Below are positions 62,452-64,000 of a DNA stretch of 64,000 nucleotides, piece by piece. The notes under the pieces are model-generated. The model had not been told where the DNA came from. It did no database searches and worked only from the letters and a program-made list of their open reading frames with translations. The first letter of the stretch is position 1, and every line of letters starts with the position of its first letter. The position numbers were made by a program, and so were the translations under genes. Source of the stretch: JBKECF01 sp047974375 (GTDB taxonomy: Bacteria; Bacillota; Clostridia; Lachnospirales; CAMZNU01); assembly GCA_047974375.1 (NCBI GenBank), contig JBKECF010000004.1:62001-126000 (forward strand), written 5' to 3'.

Positions 62452-62715
62452 ATGTTAGAAAGAATTAAAAGAGATAGTGCCATAATTTTTGCAGCAGGTG
62501 CAGCAGCGGCTTATGGAGCTAATAAAATTTTAAAAAGTAAAGCTGTAAGGAATTTAACAGTAAAGGCTGTATCTAATGGTCTAAAGTTTAAAGAAGATGT
62601 AGAGCACCAAATAGCTAGCATTAAAGAAGATGCAGAAGACGTATTAGCAGAGGCAAAAACAGAAGCAGGCATAAATGACTTCCCTGAAAATACAGAAGAA
62701 AAACAAGAAGCGTAG
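62452..62715 (+). CDS. DUF6110 family protein
   Basis: 87 aa from the ATG at 62452 (GGAGG upstream). It begins LERIKRDSAIIFAAGAAAAY, a short hydrophobic helix, then amphipathic helices (KEDVEHQIASIKEDAEDVLA) and a Glu-rich tail. Such proteins are found beside heavy-metal P-type ATPases in Clostridia, as here, where the ATPase starts 3 bases after its stop. The role is unknown; an accessory or membrane-tethered partner is possible. Confidence 0.75.
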   Translation: MLERIKRDSAIIFAAGAAAAYGANKILKSKAVRNLTVKAVSNGLKFKEDVEHQIASIKEDAEDVLAEAKTEAGINDFPENTEEKQEA

Positions 62716-62718
62716 CCT

Positions 62719-64000
62719 ATGAGATATAGTGTTACCCATAGACTTAAAGGGCGTATAAGGGTTTATTTTGGTAGATATACCTTCAATAAAAAAACAGCTC
62801 ATGCAATGAATGAGTATGTAAAAGCTCAAAATGGCGTATTGTCTGCGATAACTTCCTATAGAACAGGAAGTGTTCTTATAAATTATGAGGATATTAATGA
62901 AAATGAAATTTTAGCATTATTTTCTAAGCTGAATTTTCAAGAATTGCTAGAATACGACAAAACAGCTGTTATAGAAAACTCTACAGAGGAGTTTGTTGTT
63001 ACTCTTAGTAAAAAAGTAATAATAGGTACAATGCTAATGCCCCTCGTACCAAGACCTATTAGCTATATATTAATGTTGCGTAATGCTTTTGGCTATGTAA
63101 AAAAAGCGGCAAAAAGTATTGTAAAAAATAAAAAAATAACAGTAGATGTATTAGACTCTGTGGCAATAGTTACTTCTATAACACAAGGAAATACGGGCAC
63201 AGCAAAGTCCATTATGTTGCTTTTAGCTATTAGCGATTTAATTGAACATTGGACAATTAAAAAATCTAAATCGGATTTGGCAAGATTTTTAGAAATAAAT
63301 ATTGATAAAGTATGGATAAAAACAGATGATAGCGAAATAGAAATTCCTCTTAGTCACGTAAAAAAAGGGGATAAAGTAATAATTCGCACAGGTTCTATAA
63401 TACCTGTAGATGGTACAATTGTAGAGGGTGAGGCCTCTATAAATCAATCTACAATGACAGGAGAACCACTGCCCGTTAGAAAAGGTATAGAAGATTATGT
63501 TTATGCTGGTACTGTTGTTGAGGATGGAAATATTGTAATAGAAACAATGGAAACATCAGGAAATACAAGGCTTAGCAAAATAATAGAGTTAGTGGACGAG
63601 TCGGAGTTAAATAAGTCTGTTATACAAAAACAAACTGAAAATTTAGCAGATAAAATTGTTCCTATTAGTTTATTAAGCGCACTAGGTACTTTTATATTAA
63701 CTAGAAATGTTATGAAAGCCACAGCATTTTTACTCGTGGACTATTCTTGTGCAATTAAATTATCTGGCTCTTTATCTGTATTAGGTGCTATACAAGAGGC
63801 GTCTAAACACAAGCTTTTTGTAAAAGGTGGCAAGTATTTAGAAAAAATAGCTGTAGCAGATACAATTATTTTCGATAAAACGGGAACCCTAACTTATGCA
63901 ACGCCTAAAATTAAAAATATACTTACATTTGATGTATATGACTATAATGAAGTATTAAAACTATCGGCTTGTTTAGAAGAACATTTTCCACACCCAATAG
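62719..64000 (+). CDS. Heavy-metal P1B-type ATPase, partial, atypical metal motif
   Basis: The first 427 codons. An HMA-like N-terminal fold (RYSVTHRLKGRIRVYFG to about residue 90) lacks the usual C-x2-C. Then come membrane helices, the actuator TGE loop in STMTGEPLPVRKG, and the phosphorylation motif DKTGTLT near codon 385; an HP motif (FPHPI) begins at the edge. The intramembrane motif, usually CPC, reads VDYSCAIKLSGS, so only one Cys and no Pro. This resembles a subgroup of Firmicute P1B ATPases whose metal (perhaps Mn, Zn or Cd) is unclear. Truncated by the window end. Confidence 0.88.
   Translation, partial: MRYSVTHRLKGRIRVYFGRYTFNKKTAHAMNEYVKAQNGVLSAITSYRTGSVLINYEDINENEILALFSKLNFQELLEYDKTAVIENSTEEFVVTLSKKVIIGTMLMPLVPRPISYILMLRNAFGYVKKAAKSIVKNKKITVDVLDSVAIVTSITQGNTGTAKSIMLLLAISDLIEHWTIKKSKSDLARFLEINIDKVWIKTDDSEIEIPLSHVKKGDKVIIRTGSIIPVDGTIVEGEASINQSTMTGEPLPVRKGIEDYVYAGTVVEDGNIVIETMETSGNTRLSKIIELVDESELNKSVIQKQTENLADKIVPISLLSALGTFILTRNVMKATAFLLVDYSCAIKLSGSLSVLGAIQEASKHKLFVKGGKYLEKIAVADTIIFDKTGTLTYATPKIKNILTFDVYDYNEVLKLSACLEEHFPHPI

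Overview
The window is about 64 kb of low-GC, gene-dense bacterial chromosome. Shine-Dalgarno sites are strong (AGGAGG type), lipoproteins have Gram-positive lipoboxes, and the gene families are typical of anaerobic Firmicutes: IreB, RNase J, YlbF-like, DUF951, FabK/FabT, CbiK, rubredoxin and an ANTAR regulator beside glnA. This points to the class Clostridia, possibly near Lachnospirales. I cannot name a genus. No rRNA, tRNA, CRISPR array or intact insertion sequence was seen.

Layout. 1-3.1 kb: a sugar ABC transporter (partial permease plus binding lipoprotein) divergent from an AraC-type regulator that is split in two frames. 3.3-9.7 kb: Ca/Na antiporter, MscS, DUF951, 5-formyl-THF cyclo-ligase, deoB-deoD, rubredoxin, ZIP transporter, thiamine pyrophosphokinase. 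9.9-16.2 kb: BMP-family lipoprotein, then minus-strand NlpC/P60 hydrolase, RimK-like ligase, YlbF-like protein, RNase J, DUF1292, RuvX, IreB. 16.5-22.1 kb: ANTAR protein, a frameshifted secreted protein, glnA with a leader attenuator, a three-domain RidA fusion, a small acidic membrane protein and a NUDIX hydrolase. 22.5-29.5 kb: KtrB/KtrA potassium uptake, an rRNA methyltransferase, cyclophilin, an aldo-keto reductase, a 6S RNA-like gene, aspartate kinase and UppP.

29.56-32.32 kb is a decayed foreign island flanked by an 8-bp direct repeat. It holds a possible toxin/immunity pair, a DUF4417-like protein, a truncated ImmA/IrrE peptidase and a dead serine-recombinase tail. It splits the terminator that uppP and the convergent oligopeptide-binding protein once shared.

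32.3-49.3 kb is mostly minus strand: OppA-like lipoprotein, GtrA-like protein, a complete potABCD polyamine operon with an XRE-cupin regulator, a recR-ybaB block, an ABC-F ATPase, an iron alcohol dehydrogenase, a ROK sugar kinase, glyA, a two-gene ThrE-type exporter (plus strand) and a small (p)ppGpp synthetase. 49.4-52.6 kb: iscR-iscS-iscU and cbiK. 52.6-60.3 kb: a FASII operon fabT-fabH-fabK-fabD-fabG-fabF-accB-fabZ-accC, with a FabT-like operator over its promoter but no acpP or accDA. 60.3-64 kb: a NatAB-like exporter, a DUF6110 protein and the start of an unusual P1B-type ATPase.

The most noteworthy items are the triple RidA fusion (a possible single-chain trimer), the glnA leader with an ANTAR-type hexaloop exclusive with a terminator, the island inside a bidirectional terminator, the FabT-like operator, and several families of short intergenic hairpin repeats, one showing base-pair covariation between copies.
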